A stretch of DNA of 64,000 nt from Micromonospora sp. ATCC 39149 (GCF_000158815.1 NZ_GG657738.1:992717-1056716), one strand, 5' to 3'. Shown: positions 24,632-33,315, numbered from the stretch's first letter. Numbers and translations: made by a program. Notes: generated by a model from the sequence alone, not told the origin.

Positions 24632-25240
24632 GGCTGTGGCGCCGGCAGCAGGCCGGCCCCGACATGCCGGCGGGTCAGGTAGTCCCCGGCAGTCTGGTGT
24701 TCGGCGATGTGATCCAGATCAGCCGCGTCACGGGCAACATCACGATCCACGCTCGGATGCCACCGCCGTACCGGGTCGAACCGCTCCCCGTCGACGCGGA
24801 ACCGCTGCCGCAGCCGTTGGCCCAGGCGCAGCCGAGCCGGCTGCTGCTGCCCCGCCACCGGGCCGTGCCATTCATTCTCTGCGACTGGCCGAGGCTGGCC
24901 TACACACCGCAGCCCTGCCCGTCGCCGAGCAAGCTACCGGCAGCTGGCCGCAGCGAACCCAGACGCCCACCTGCCCGAACTCGCCACGTCGTTGGCGGCG
25001 TACGCCTGGGTGTGTGTGAACGTGAATGCCAATCTGCCAAGGGCGTCGGAAGCGATCACCGAGGCCATCGACCTATACAAGCGACTGGTCGAGCAGTTGC
25101 CGCAGATGTTCGCCAGACAGCTGTTGTCGGCGTACTGGACCCTCGTCGGAGTGCTCGACCGGCTCGGCCGGGTGGAAGAAGCGGCGGATCTGCGCCGGCA
25201 GCTCGACGATGCCGTCGGTGAAGGGCAGCACGAGACGTGA
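24628..25240 (+). pseudogene. broken STAND/TPR-type gene with N-terminal beta motif
   Basis: GTG 24628 overlaps the upstream stop (GTGA). Residues about 14-40 contain PAGQVVPGSLVFGDVIQIS, a third copy of the motif in the upstream protein. A linker ending LLLPRHRAVPF follows, where an NTPase domain would normally begin. Instead the frame jumps to TPR sequence: HSLRLAEAGLHTAALPVAEQAT, then after a 1-2 base shift near 24940 LAAANPDAHLPELATSLAAY and a final TPR ending at 25240. So the NTPase core is deleted and the TPR tail is out of frame. Intact relatives would be NLR-like sensors (family knowledge). Confidence 0.7.
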
Positions 25241-25245
25241 CGGTT

Positions 25246-25275
25246 GCCTTCAGGGAAGGGACCTTCTGTGAAGGC
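25246..25275 (+). terminator. hairpin after the TPR remnant
   Basis: GCCTTCA (25246-25252) pairs with TGAAGGC (25269-25275), and inside it GAAGG (25255-25259) pairs with CCTTC (25262-25266). It lies six bases after the stop codon. There is no T run, as is common in actinobacteria. Confidence 0.5.
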
Positions 25276-25483
25276 ATCCGGCAGCCTGGCGGCATGACCA
25301 GGCAAGTGACCGACATCGAGCCGCGTCCGGATGGCACCACATCAACATCAACATCCACTACACTCACGCAAGCCGCATGATCCCGGTGTCCAAAATCCGG
25401 GGCAAGCCCCCGTCCTCGGAGGTAGTCAACTGTTGGTCGCACAAGACCTTGCGACCATGCGCCCGAAGTAGGAGGAGCTCGTC

Positions 25484-26368
25484 GTGATCCGCTCGGCAAC
25501 GTTCTTGCTGGAATGTTTGCGCCGGGCCGGGATGCGCGATGTCGTCACAGTGGAGCCGGCGGCGGGCGGGCTGGCGGCGCTCGCGGGCATAGCCACCCGT
25601 CGAGACGCGCCGCCGGTGTTCGTCAAGGCCTTCGCCGACGCGCCGGCCGACGATGTCTTCGTCACGGAGGCCGAAGGGCTGGCCGCCCTGCGCGAACTTG
25701 GCGACGTGGCGACACCCGAGGTGATCCTGGCGGACCGGGAACTGCTTGTGTTGTCGGTGCTGCGGCCCAGGCCGCACAGCGAGACCTTCTGGGAGCAGCT
25801 CGCGCACATGCTCGCCCACCTGCACACGAGCACGGCCCATCCTCGCTTCGGATGGCACCGCGACAACTGGCTGGGCCGCCGCCGCCAGATCAATACCTGG
25901 CACGACGACGGCTTCGCGTTCTTCGCACAGCACCGGCTGCTTCGGTGGCTCGGGCAGCCCCGCGTCGAGGCGGCACTGGACCGCGCAGACCGGGCGGCGC
26001 TGGAACGGCTGTGTCACAGGCTGCCCGACCTGCTGCCGGAGCGGCCGGCATGCCTGACGCACGGCGACCTGTGGGCACAGAACGTCCTGGCCACTTCGAA
26101 CGGGCAGCCCGCGCTGATCGATCCAGCTGTGTCCTATATGTGGGCTGAAGTCGACCTCGCCCATGTGTGGTCCACCTCGCCCCCGCCCGAGGCGCAACGG
26201 TTCTTCGAGGTCTATGCAGAGCTGACCTGCCTCGACAGCGACTGGCGCGCCCGCATGCCGATCGTCCAGCTGCGACAACATTTGGCCGTGCTGGCCCAGT
26301 TCGACGACGACTGGGGCGCGGGCGACCAAATCCGAGCCACCCTCGCCCCGTTCCGGACGCGAACCTGA
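25484..26368 (+). CDS. fructosamine kinase family protein
   Basis: 294 aa kinase of the APH fold. Family motifs: early FVKAFADAPADDVFVTEAEGLAAL (phosphate-loop Lys and Glu helix), FGWHRDNWLGRRRQINTW typical of fructosamine kinases, catalytic LTHGDLWAQNVLA and metal-binding ALIDPAVSYMWAEVDLAHVW. Members phosphorylate ketoamines (fructosamine-3-kinase type) as protein deglycation repair. Bacterial substrates are less certain and small glycated molecules are also used. GTG 25484 is preceded by AGGAGGAG. Gene complete and alone. Confidence 0.85.
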   Translation: MIRSATFLLECLRRAGMRDVVTVEPAAGGLAALAGIATRRDAPPVFVKAFADAPADDVFVTEAEGLAALRELGDVATPEVILADRELLVLSVLRPRPHSETFWEQLAHMLAHLHTSTAHPRFGWHRDNWLGRRRQINTWHDDGFAFFAQHRLLRWLGQPRVEAALDRADRAALERLCHRLPDLLPERPACLTHGDLWAQNVLATSNGQPALIDPAVSYMWAEVDLAHVWSTSPPPEAQRFFEVYAELTCLDSDWRARMPIVQLRQHLAVLAQFDDDWGAGDQIRATLAPFRTRT

Positions 26369-26371
26369 CCA

Positions 26372-26545
26372 CAGGCCCGCAGTGGACGGCGTACAGCGCC
26401 GCCACCGGCGTGGCGAGGCTGACGCTTATCCAAGGGCTGGGCGTTGAGGGGTACGGTGGCCTCTACCAGCGGCTCACGATCGCGGTCGGCTGGGGTTGGC
26501 TCGCTGCACTCGCATGGTGGCTCCGCGGCCCAGTAATCCGCGTCC
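26372..26545 (+). pseudogene. DUF998-like membrane protein C-terminal remnant
   Basis: A plus frame immediately after the kinase reads WTAYSAATGVARL and then YGGLYQRLTIAVGWGWLAALAWW. This is like the last two helices of DUF998 membrane proteins. The N-terminal five or six helices are absent. It meets the C-terminal end of the frameshifted minus-strand gene near 26530, another deletion junction. Confidence 0.4.
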
Positions 26546-26941
26546 TCGTGACAAGCGATGTCCAAGCCGACGATCCAGACACGTGGGATGCGGTCCGGCG
26601 GATCGGCTTGTGACCATTGCCGGTTGACGCGTGCCACCGCCTCGCTGCGGGAAATGCCGTAGCCACGCACCATCGCGTCAACGATCTCCCTCGCAGAAGG
26701 CCAGAGCCTCGTTGTCGCCGGCACAGGGAAATTGGCCGTGCGGGCGGAGGACCGGTTCGTGCACCAGATACTCCTGTGGGCGAACCTCCCCCGACGTCCA
26801 TCGGGCATGCCTGCGTACCCGAATCCGATCTCCCAGCTGCTCTTCGCGGAGGTGATACTCCGCCAGGAGGCGATCGAGGTACCACCTTGGCCCAACCGCC
26901 TCATAGGGGTCGTCGCGTTCTTCCGCCGCGGCCATCCTCAC
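26530..26941 (-). pseudogene. frameshifted, 3'-truncated hypothetical gene
   Basis: Two frames join to a coherent protein. The first is DDPYEAVGPRWYLDRLLAEY, then HLREEQLGDRIRVRRHARWTSGEV, ending FPCAGDNEALAFCE. After one extra G near 26694 comes EIVDAMVRGYGISRSEAVARVN, then RIPRVWIVGLDIACHEDADYWA. Removing one base restores an open frame. No known domain is recognised, but the sequence is clearly coding in character. The 3' end runs into the DUF998 remnant. The remaining bases to 27128 have no feature. Confidence 0.6.
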
Positions 26942-27207
26942 ATCATGGCGTGGAGTCCATGCCGGGCGCATCCAAGGGACTCTGCAGCTCGAGCGCGATA
27001 GCGCCTGTTTGCGCATCGGCCCAGGATCGGACGACAGACCCGAGTTCGCTCTCGTACGGCTCATTGGCCGGCTGATCCCGATGCAGCATGCCGAGAACCT
27101 ATTCATACCGTCGTCCTGTCATGACACCTGTCGGCGACGCGTGAAATCGGACCCCGGGTCGGCGGGTGAATCTGGACCCCTCTTCGAGGATCGGAGGGGT
27201 GTTGAGC

Positions 27208-28425
27208 ATGGAGAACTGGGCGGAGATCCGTCGTCTTCATCGGGCTGAGGGGATGCCGATCAAGGTGATCGCCCGCACGCTTGGGGTGGGTCGTAACACG
27301 GTGCGGCGGGCGTTGGCCGCGCAGGGGCCGCCGAAGTACCAGCGGCCGGCGAAGGGTTCGATCGTGGACGCGGTGGAGCCGCAGATCCGGGCGTTGCTGC
27401 GGGAGTGGCCGTCGATGCCGGCCACGGTGATCGCGGAGAGGATCGGTTGGACGCGGTCGTTGACCGTGCTCAAGGAGCGGGTGCGCCTGTTGCGGCCGTT
27501 GTTCATGGCGCCGGACCCGGCGCAGCGCACGGAGTATCTGCCGGGCGAGTTGGCGCAGTGTGATCTGTGGTTCCCGCCGGCGGATGTGCCGTTGGGGTTC
27601 GGGCAGGTGGGTCGGCCGCCGGTGTTGGTGATGGTGTCCGGCTATTCGCGGTGGCTGTCGGCGGTGATGATCCCGTCGCGGCAGTCACCGGACCTGCTGG
27701 TCGGACACTGGACGTTGATCTCCGGCTGGGGACGGGTGCCCAAGGCGTTGGTGTGGGACAACGAGTCCGCCATCGGTCAGTGGCGGGCCGGCAGGCCGCA
27801 GCTGACGGAGGCGATGAACGCCTTCCGCGGCACCCTCGGCATCAAGGTGATCCAGTGCCGGCCGGCGGACCCGGAGTCCAAGGGCCTGGTGGAGCGGGCC
27901 AACGGCTATCTGGAGACCTCGTTTCTGCCCGGACGCCGCTTCTCCTCGCCGGCCGACTTCAACGCCCAACTCACTGAGTGGTTGGTGCGGGCGAACAACC
28001 GCCAGCACCGGACGCTGGGCTGCCGGCCGGTGCAGCGGTGGGACGCCGACCGGCAGGTGATGTTGCCGTTGCCACCGGTCGCGCCGGTGGTCGGCTGGCG
28101 GCAGACCACCCGCCTTCCTCGTGATCATTACGTGCGCTTGGACGGCAACGACTATTCGGTGCACCCGTCGGTGGTCGGCCGCCGCGTCGAGGTCACCGCC
28201 GATGTCGATCGGGTGGAGGTGTTCTGTGATGGTCGGGCGGTGGCCCGGCACGATCGTTGCTGGGCCAAGCATCAGAGCATCACCGATCCCGTCCACCGCC
28301 GGGCCGCCGCGGATTTGCGTATCGCCGCGCAACACAAGCCGGCGGCCGCCGTCGACGGCCAGGTCGAACGGCGGCCGTTGAGTGACTACGACCGCCTGTT
28401 CGGCCTGGATGAGGTGGCTGCGTGA
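27208..28425 (+). CDS. istA: IS21-family transposase IstA
   Basis: 405 aa from ATG 27208 (GGAGGGG about 9 bases upstream; GTG 27199 also possible). The N-terminal HTH IRRLHRAEGMPIKVIARTLGVGRNTVRRAL is followed by an rve core with the DDE residues in LAQCDLWFPPADV, ALVWDNESAIGQW and DPESKGLVERANGYLETSF. The C-terminal IstA-type beta domain has GNDYSVHPSVVGRRVEV. It forms the transposition complex with IstB. Confidence 0.95.
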   Translation: MENWAEIRRLHRAEGMPIKVIARTLGVGRNTVRRALAAQGPPKYQRPAKGSIVDAVEPQIRALLREWPSMPATVIAERIGWTRSLTVLKERVRLLRPLFMAPDPAQRTEYLPGELAQCDLWFPPADVPLGFGQVGRPPVLVMVSGYSRWLSAVMIPSRQSPDLLVGHWTLISGWGRVPKALVWDNESAIGQWRAGRPQLTEAMNAFRGTLGIKVIQCRPADPESKGLVERANGYLETSFLPGRRFSSPADFNAQLTEWLVRANNRQHRTLGCRPVQRWDADRQVMLPLPPVAPVVGWRQTTRLPRDHYVRLDGNDYSVHPSVVGRRVEVTADVDRVEVFCDGRAVARHDRCWAKHQSITDPVHRRAAADLRIAAQHKPAAAVDGQVERRPLSDYDRLFGLDEVAA

Positions 28426-29213
28426 TGGCCGCCAAGACCAGCCGCAACGTCGTCTCGGAGATCGCGTTCCTCACCCGTGCCCTGAAGGCGCCGTCCCTCG
28501 CGGCGTCGGTCGAGAGGCTGGCGGAGCGGGCCCGGGCGGAGTCGTGGACGCATGAGGAGTTCCTCGCCGCCTGCCTGCAACGCGAGGTCGCTGCCCGTGA
28601 GGCTCATGGCGGTGAGGGCCGCATCCGGGCGGCGAGGTTCCCGGCCCGCAAGAGCCTGGAGGAGTTCGACTTCGACCACCAACGGTCGTTGAAGCGGGAG
28701 ACGATCGCCCACCTCGGCACCCTCGACTTCGTGGCGTCGAAGGAGAACGTGGTGTTCCTCGGCCCGCCTGGCACGGGCAAGACCCACCTGTCCATCGGCC
28801 TGGGGATCCGGGCCTGCCAGGCCGGACACCGGGTCGCGTTCGCCACCGCCGCCCAGTGGGTGTCCCGCCTCGCCGATGCCCACCACGCCGGCCGTCTCCA
28901 GGACGAGCTGGTCAAGCTCGGCCGGATCCCGCTGCTGATCGTCGACGAGGTCGGCTACATCCCCTTCGAAGCCGAAGCCGCGAACCTGTTCTTCCAACTC
29001 GTGTCCAACCGCTACGAACGAGCCTCGCTGATAGTCACGTCCAACAAGCCCTTCGGCCGGTGGGGCGAAGTGTTCGGCGACGACGTCGTCGCCGCAGCCA
29101 TGATCGACCGCCTCGTCCACCACGCCGAAGTCATCTCGATGAAGGGCGACAGCTACCGACTCAAAGACCGCGACCTCGGCCGCGTTCCTGCGGCTACCAA
29201 GACCAACGACTGA
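28425..29213 (+). CDS. istB: IS21-family helper ATPase IstB
   Basis: About 262 aa AAA+ ATPase that binds target DNA and activates IstA. Walker A is FLGPPGTGKTHLSIGLG, Walker B LLIVDEVGYIPFE, sensor SLIVTSNKPFGRWGEVF. ATG 28425 overlaps the istA stop by one base (GTGATG). Complete. Confidence 0.95.
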   Translation: MAAKTSRNVVSEIAFLTRALKAPSLAASVERLAERARAESWTHEEFLAACLQREVAAREAHGGEGRIRAARFPARKSLEEFDFDHQRSLKRETIAHLGTLDFVASKENVVFLGPPGTGKTHLSIGLGIRACQAGHRVAFATAAQWVSRLADAHHAGRLQDELVKLGRIPLLIVDEVGYIPFEAEAANLFFQLVSNRYERASLIVTSNKPFGRWGEVFGDDVVAAAMIDRLVHHAEVISMKGDSYRLKDRDLGRVPAATKTND

Positions 29214-29352
29214 GTAAGGTCATACCCAGGCAAAGGGGTCCGATTTCAGACGTCGCAGCAGGGTCCGATTTCACGCGCCGACGACAACACCTGCGCCCAG
29301 CTCGGGTGCCACGCTCGAATCCCTCGCCTGCGTGCCGCTGCGGCTCGGTGGA

Positions 29353-30009
29353 TCAGGCGATCCGGTAACCGATTCCTGGTGTCGTGGCGATGACCGGGGG
29401 GCCGCCGAGCTTGCGCCGCAACCGGCCCACCGTCACCGTGACGGTGTTGGTGAATCGGTCGGCGTTTTCGTCCCAGACCCCCTCGAGCAGGGCCTCAGCG
29501 CTCAGGAAGCCCGGGCTCGCCCGCAGCAGTGCCTCCAGCACGGCGAACTCTTTCACCGAGAGGTTGAGCTGCCGCCCGTCACGAACGGCGGTCCGGCGTA
29601 CCGGGTCGAGCTCGATCCCGGCCGCGCGCAGCGTCCGGGGCCGCACGTCCGGCTTGCGGCGGGCCAGTGCCTGGATGCGCAGGATCATTTCCGGGAAGTG
29701 GAAGGGCTTCGCGAGGTAGTCGTCCGCGCCCAGGGTCAGCCCGCTGACCCGGTCGCCGGGCGCGCTCGCCGCGGTCAGCATCAGCACCATCGGCCGGTCC
29801 GCTCGTTCGGTGATCATCTGGCACAGCGTGTCGCCGTGGAGGCTGGGCAGGTCCCGGTCCAGGACCACCACGTCGTAAGCGGTGAGGTCGAGCTTGGCTG
29901 CGGCGGCCAGCCCGTCGTACGCGAGGTCGACGGCCATTCCCTGATCGCACAGCCCTTCCGCGACGACCTCGGCGAGGGAGTAATCGTCTTCGACGACGAG
30001 GATTCTCAC
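29353..30009 (-). CDS. response regulator, OmpR/PhoB family
   Basis: 218 aa. Receiver: MRILVVEDDYSLAEVVAEGL, phosphorylated Asp in DVVVLDRDLPSLHG, switch Thr in LMLTAAS, conserved Lys in ADDYLAKPFHFPEM. The C-terminal winged helix has LSVKEFAVLEALLRASPGFLSAEALLEGVWD and a VTVGRLRRKLGGPPVIATTPGIGYRIA ending. Its ATG overlaps the kinase stop only on the far side: the regulator precedes the kinase in the minus-strand operon, overlapping by 4 bases. Confidence 0.94.
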   Translation of the reverse strand: MRILVVEDDYSLAEVVAEGLCDQGMAVDLAYDGLAAAAKLDLTAYDVVVLDRDLPSLHGDTLCQMITERADRPMVLMLTAASAPGDRVSGLTLGADDYLAKPFHFPEMILRIQALARRKPDVRPRTLRAAGIELDPVRRTAVRDGRQLNLSVKEFAVLEALLRASPGFLSAEALLEGVWDENADRFTNTVTVTVGRLRRKLGGPPVIATTPGIGYRIA

Positions 30010-31154
30010 GCCGCCACCGGCACCTTCGCGACCGGAAGCGTGATCGACACGCGCAGGCCACCTTCCGGCCGGGCGAGCAGGGCGAGCCGGCCGCTGTGGG
30101 CGGCGGCGACGGCGGCCACAATGGACAGACCTAACCCCGAGGAACCGGTACGCTCGCGGCCGAGCCGCTCGAAGGGCCGCGTCAGCCGGTCAACCTCCCG
30201 CTGGTCGAGGACTCGCCCGCCGGTCTCGACCACCAGCACCGTCTCCTGTTCGCTCACCGACCCGGTGATCCCTATCCATCCGCCGCTCTCGTTGTGCGTC
30301 ACGGCGTTGTCGACGATGTTGCCCACCAACCGCGCCAACAGCGCCGGGCTGCCATGCGTCGCCATCCCCGGCGGCACGTCGACCATCACACTCAGCCCCT
30401 TCGTCTCCACCTCTGCGGACATCTCGCGCAGCGCCTGGTCGGTGAGCTCGCCGAGGTCGACCGGGGCGGCGTCGGCCAGCGCGCCGTGCTGCGCCCGGGC
30501 CAGCACGAGGAACCCGTCGAGCAGGTGATCGACCCGGTCCAGTTGGGTACGCAGACGGTCCGCGAGCCCCACCGTCGAGGCGGCCGGGTCCGGCTTGGCG
30601 ACCGCGACGTCCAGCGACGCCCGCATCGTCGTCAGCGGCGTACGCAGCTCATGGGAGGCGTTGGCAACGAAGCGGCGCTGCGCGGCAAACGACACCTCGA
30701 GTCGTTCGAGCAACTCATCGATGGTGTCGGCAAGGTCCTTCACCTCGTCGGCGGGGCCGGTGACGGCCAGCCGCCGATCCAGGCTGTCGGCGGAGATACG
30801 CCGCGTCGCGCTCGTAATGAGCCGCAGCGGCCGCAGTACACGTTTGGCCAGCACCCGGCCGAGCAGCAGTGAGACGACCGCCATCACGATCAGTGCCACC
30901 AGCGATCCGGCCAGCAGTTGGCGTGCCTGCTGCGTGTGCACCTCGGCCAGCTGGTCTTCCAGCTCCCGGATGCGCTGCTGCGCCGCGGTGAACCCGCCTT
31001 GGCCGGGGGGATTCCCGGCGGGCGCGACGTTGCTCATGCTGCCGCCGGACAGGAGAAAGGTCAGGCCTAGCAACCCGATGCCAGACACGAGGAACACGAC
31101 GGCATACAAGATCGTGAAACGTACTCCCACGGTACCGCTGCGCAGCCTGATCAT
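30006..31154 (-). CDS. sensor histidine kinase (HAMP, HisKA, HATPase_c)
   Basis: 382 aa from ATG 31154 (AGAGGC upstream). TM1 lies at about residues 12-34, then a short extracytoplasmic coiled-coil-like segment (AAQQRIRELEDQLAEVHTQQ), TM2 and HAMP. The H box is RRFVANASHELRTPLTTMRASL and the N box LVGNIVDNAVTHNESGG. The G1 region reads VLVVETGGRV in place of the usual DxGxG, while GSSGLGLSIVAAVA (G2) is normal. Despite the unusual G1 it may be active. Its 3' neighbour in transcription order is unclear because the kinase and regulator overlap by 4 bases: on this strand the kinase is upstream (31154 to 30006) and the regulator starts at 30009. A permease gene is divergent. Confidence 0.9.
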   Translation of the reverse strand: MIRLRSGTVGVRFTILYAVVFLVSGIGLLGLTFLLSGGSMSNVAPAGNPPGQGGFTAAQQRIRELEDQLAEVHTQQARQLLAGSLVALIVMAVVSLLLGRVLAKRVLRPLRLITSATRRISADSLDRRLAVTGPADEVKDLADTIDELLERLEVSFAAQRRFVANASHELRTPLTTMRASLDVAVAKPDPAASTVGLADRLRTQLDRVDHLLDGFLVLARAQHGALADAAPVDLGELTDQALREMSAEVETKGLSVMVDVPPGMATHGSPALLARLVGNIVDNAVTHNESGGWIGITGSVSEQETVLVVETGGRVLDQREVDRLTRPFERLGRERTGSSGLGLSIVAAVAAAHSGRLALLARPEGGLRVSITLPVAKVPVAA

Positions 31155-31240
31155 GCCTCTAGCATGCCCGGGAGGACCTAACAACAGCATGACAAAGCCG
31201 GTTCGGGCCGTGTTACCCGTCGATCTGTAGAACCAACCGC

Positions 31241-32728
31241 ATGTCGAGCATCGAACTCCTCCGGCGGCAATGGACCTCGTTCCGCCGCCCGGGCCGCCTG
31301 ATCGCCCTGGTCGCCGCTGCCCTCATCGTCATCGCGCTGGGCCTGCTGTTCACCTTCGGCAGCAACTCGTCCTGCGACGGCCCCTGCTCTGCCGCTCCTG
31401 CCGCCAGCGACGGCTCCATCGTCAGCGACAAGTTCTGGTTCCTGCATCGTGACCTCGGCCGCGAGGGCAGCATCACGGTCCGGATGACGTCGATGACCGG
31501 AACCATCACCTATCCCCCGCCGGACCACGACGAGATCGTGCCCGGGCTGGTGCCGTGGGCGAAGGCCGGAATCATCGTCAAGGACGGCGTACGGCAGGGC
31601 TCGCAGTACGCGGCGCTCATGATGACCGGCAGCCACGGCGTGCGCTTCCAGTACGACTACAAGCACGACGTCGCCGGAGGCACAGGCGGCGTCTCGGAGC
31701 AGTCTCCGCGCTGGCTGCGCCTGACCCGCTCGGGCGACACCATCGCAGGCTTCGAGTCGGCCGACGGCGAGCAGTGGCACACCGTCGGCACGGCACGACT
31801 CAACGGGCTGCCGGACACCGTGCAGGTCGGCCTCTTCGCCGCCTCCCCCGGCGACCTCACGCTCCGGAAGATCGCCCTCGGCGGAGCGATCGAGCAGGTC
31901 CGGTTCACCCAGGCCGTCGGCGCCTTCGACAACGTCGTCGTCGATGGCGGCGCCACCGGCGCGTGGGACAGCGAGTCGGTTGGCGAGATGAACCACACCG
32001 ACTGGGAGAAGTACCACCACGCGTCGGGAGCGGTGGAGAAGGACGGCGTCATCACGGTCAGCGGGACCGGCGACATAGGGCCGCGCAGTGAGGAGGGCAT
32101 GCGTACCGTCGAGAAGACCCTGCCCGGCGTGGCGTTCGCACTGGTCATCGTGCTCGTCGTCGGCGCCCGCTACGGTGCCCGTACGGCTCGCGAGACGGCC
32201 TCCCGGCGGGTGATCACCGCCGGGGCGGCCGTCGTCGGGGCGGCCGGCTTCGTCACCGGTCTCGTCGCCGTCGGCATCGTCCTCCCGGTAGGCATCGCGG
32301 CCCTGAAGGGCCACGGCATCCCGGTGCAGCCCGTGCCGCTGCTGACCGGCGCCCGGGTGATCGTCGGCGTCGCCGCGGTGCTCGCGCTCTGCACTGTCCT
32401 CGCGTACGGGATCGGCGTGTGGCTGCGCCGCGGGTGGGCGGCGATCCTCATCGGGCTGTCGCTGGTCGCCGTGCCCTACGTCGTCACGGCGCTCCCGCTG
32501 TTCCCCGATACGGTCTGCGAGTGGCTACTGCGGCTCACCCCGTCCGCAGGCTTCGCCGTCAAGCAAACGATGGTGGAGTACCCGCAGGTGACCGCGCATT
32601 ACGCGCCGTCAGCCGGATACTTCCCACTCCCCGGGTGGGCCGGGCTCGCCCTACTCTGCGCGTACACGGTGGTCGTGGCGCTGATCGCCGTCGGCCGCAA
32701 GCCGGCTGCAGACACCGATTGGCGATAG
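31241..32728 (+). CDS. ABC-2-like permease with extracytoplasmic concanavalin/DUF1349-like domain
   Basis: 495 aa. One N-terminal transmembrane helix (about residues 18-40) is followed by a large exported domain (about 45-280) of beta-sandwich character (FWFLHRDLGREGSITVRM, WAKAGIIVKDGV, SPRWLRLTRSGDTIAGFESADG). That pattern matches DUF1349/LamG-like folds. Five or six helices follow (about 285-490). Such proteins usually pair with an ABC ATPase and another permease. Here no ATPase gene is adjacent, so it either uses one elsewhere or is a remnant of a larger operon. It is divergent from the OmpR-type two-component genes, which may control it. Confidence 0.7.
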   Translation: MSSIELLRRQWTSFRRPGRLIALVAAALIVIALGLLFTFGSNSSCDGPCSAAPAASDGSIVSDKFWFLHRDLGREGSITVRMTSMTGTITYPPPDHDEIVPGLVPWAKAGIIVKDGVRQGSQYAALMMTGSHGVRFQYDYKHDVAGGTGGVSEQSPRWLRLTRSGDTIAGFESADGEQWHTVGTARLNGLPDTVQVGLFAASPGDLTLRKIALGGAIEQVRFTQAVGAFDNVVVDGGATGAWDSESVGEMNHTDWEKYHHASGAVEKDGVITVSGTGDIGPRSEEGMRTVEKTLPGVAFALVIVLVVGARYGARTARETASRRVITAGAAVVGAAGFVTGLVAVGIVLPVGIAALKGHGIPVQPVPLLTGARVIVGVAAVLALCTVLAYGIGVWLRRGWAAILIGLSLVAVPYVVTALPLFPDTVCEWLLRLTPSAGFAVKQTMVEYPQVTAHYAPSAGYFPLPGWAGLALLCAYTVVVALIAVGRKPAADTDWR

Positions 32729-32799
32729 CGAGCAGGATGACGCCGTCGGCGTCGGCGAGGTGCTCCGAATCGAGCGGGAGCTGACCGCAAGGCAGCGGG

Positions 32800-33150
32800 G
32801 AGGCTAGGACAGGGTCGCCAAGGTCCTGACTGCCGTACTCGAACACGACCCGGACCTGCTCAGCGCCCGTCCCGGCCTACTGATCATCGCGGACAAGGGC
32901 CATGTCTCCGCCCAACTGGACCGCTGGCTGGCCGAACGCGGAGTGCGGCTGCCTGCGACCGTCATACCGCAGCCGCGCCCCACGCCCCGACGAACAACTC
33001 CTCAAACCGATCCGGCAGCTCATCGAGTCGGTCAACGACACCCTCAAAGGCCAACTCGACCTGGAACTGCACGGCGGCCGCAGTATCGAAGGCGTCGGCG
33101 CCCGCATCGCCCAGCGCATCCGCCCGGGCGCACCCCGACGGCGTGATAGG
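32800..33150 (+). pseudogene. IS982-like transposase remnant
   Basis: Frames read KVLTAVLEHDPDLLSARPGL and LLIIADKGHVSAQLDRWLAERGV, then after a shift LKPIRQLIESVNDTLKGQLDLELHGGRSIEGVGARIAQRI. These are the conserved second half of IS982-type transposases (LLIADKGF..., QLIESVNDTLKGQLDLE). The N-terminal HTH and first catalytic Asp are missing. It cut the 3' part of the DegT-like gene. Bases 32729-32799 show nothing. Confidence 0.7.
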
Positions 33151-33315
33151 CGGTGTGCAGCCCGCAGCGTGTCGCCGTAGGCGTAGTCGGACAGGATCCC
33201 GGCGTCGATCAGCGCGTCGACCCGGGCCCGGGCCGGTGGCGACAACCCACGGCCACGGGCGCGGGTGGGCGGTGCGGACCGCTGCCGGCCCACCCCGCAC
33301 GGCGAGTTCGTTCAC
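33145..33315 (-). pseudogene. DegT/DnrJ/EryC1/StrS aminotransferase N-terminal fragment
   Basis: GTG 33315 overlaps the reductase stop by 4 bases (GTGA). The frame begins MNELAVRGGPAAVRTAHPRPWPW and, after a shift, continues ARARVDALIDAGILSDYAYGD. This is the usual opening of DegT-family aminotransferases ('...LAVxGGPPVRxxPxPxWP...', 'LxSGxLSDYGxG'). The gene is cut off at about 33145 by the IS982 remnant, so the PLP-binding lysine and all catalytic parts are lost. Confidence 0.7.

Larger units (their letters stand above)
27129..29286 (+). mobile_element. complete IS21-family insertion sequence, 2158 bp
   Basis: Ends are TGTCGGCGACGCGTGAAATC at 27129 and, reading in from 29286 on the other strand, TGTCGTCGGCGCGTGAAATC. 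Internal repeats of the 'GGTCCGATTTCA' type near both ends are typical IstA-binding repeats. istA and istB are both intact and overlap. A 5-bp direct repeat ACACC flanks the element (27124-27128 and 29287-29291). Confidence 0.94.
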
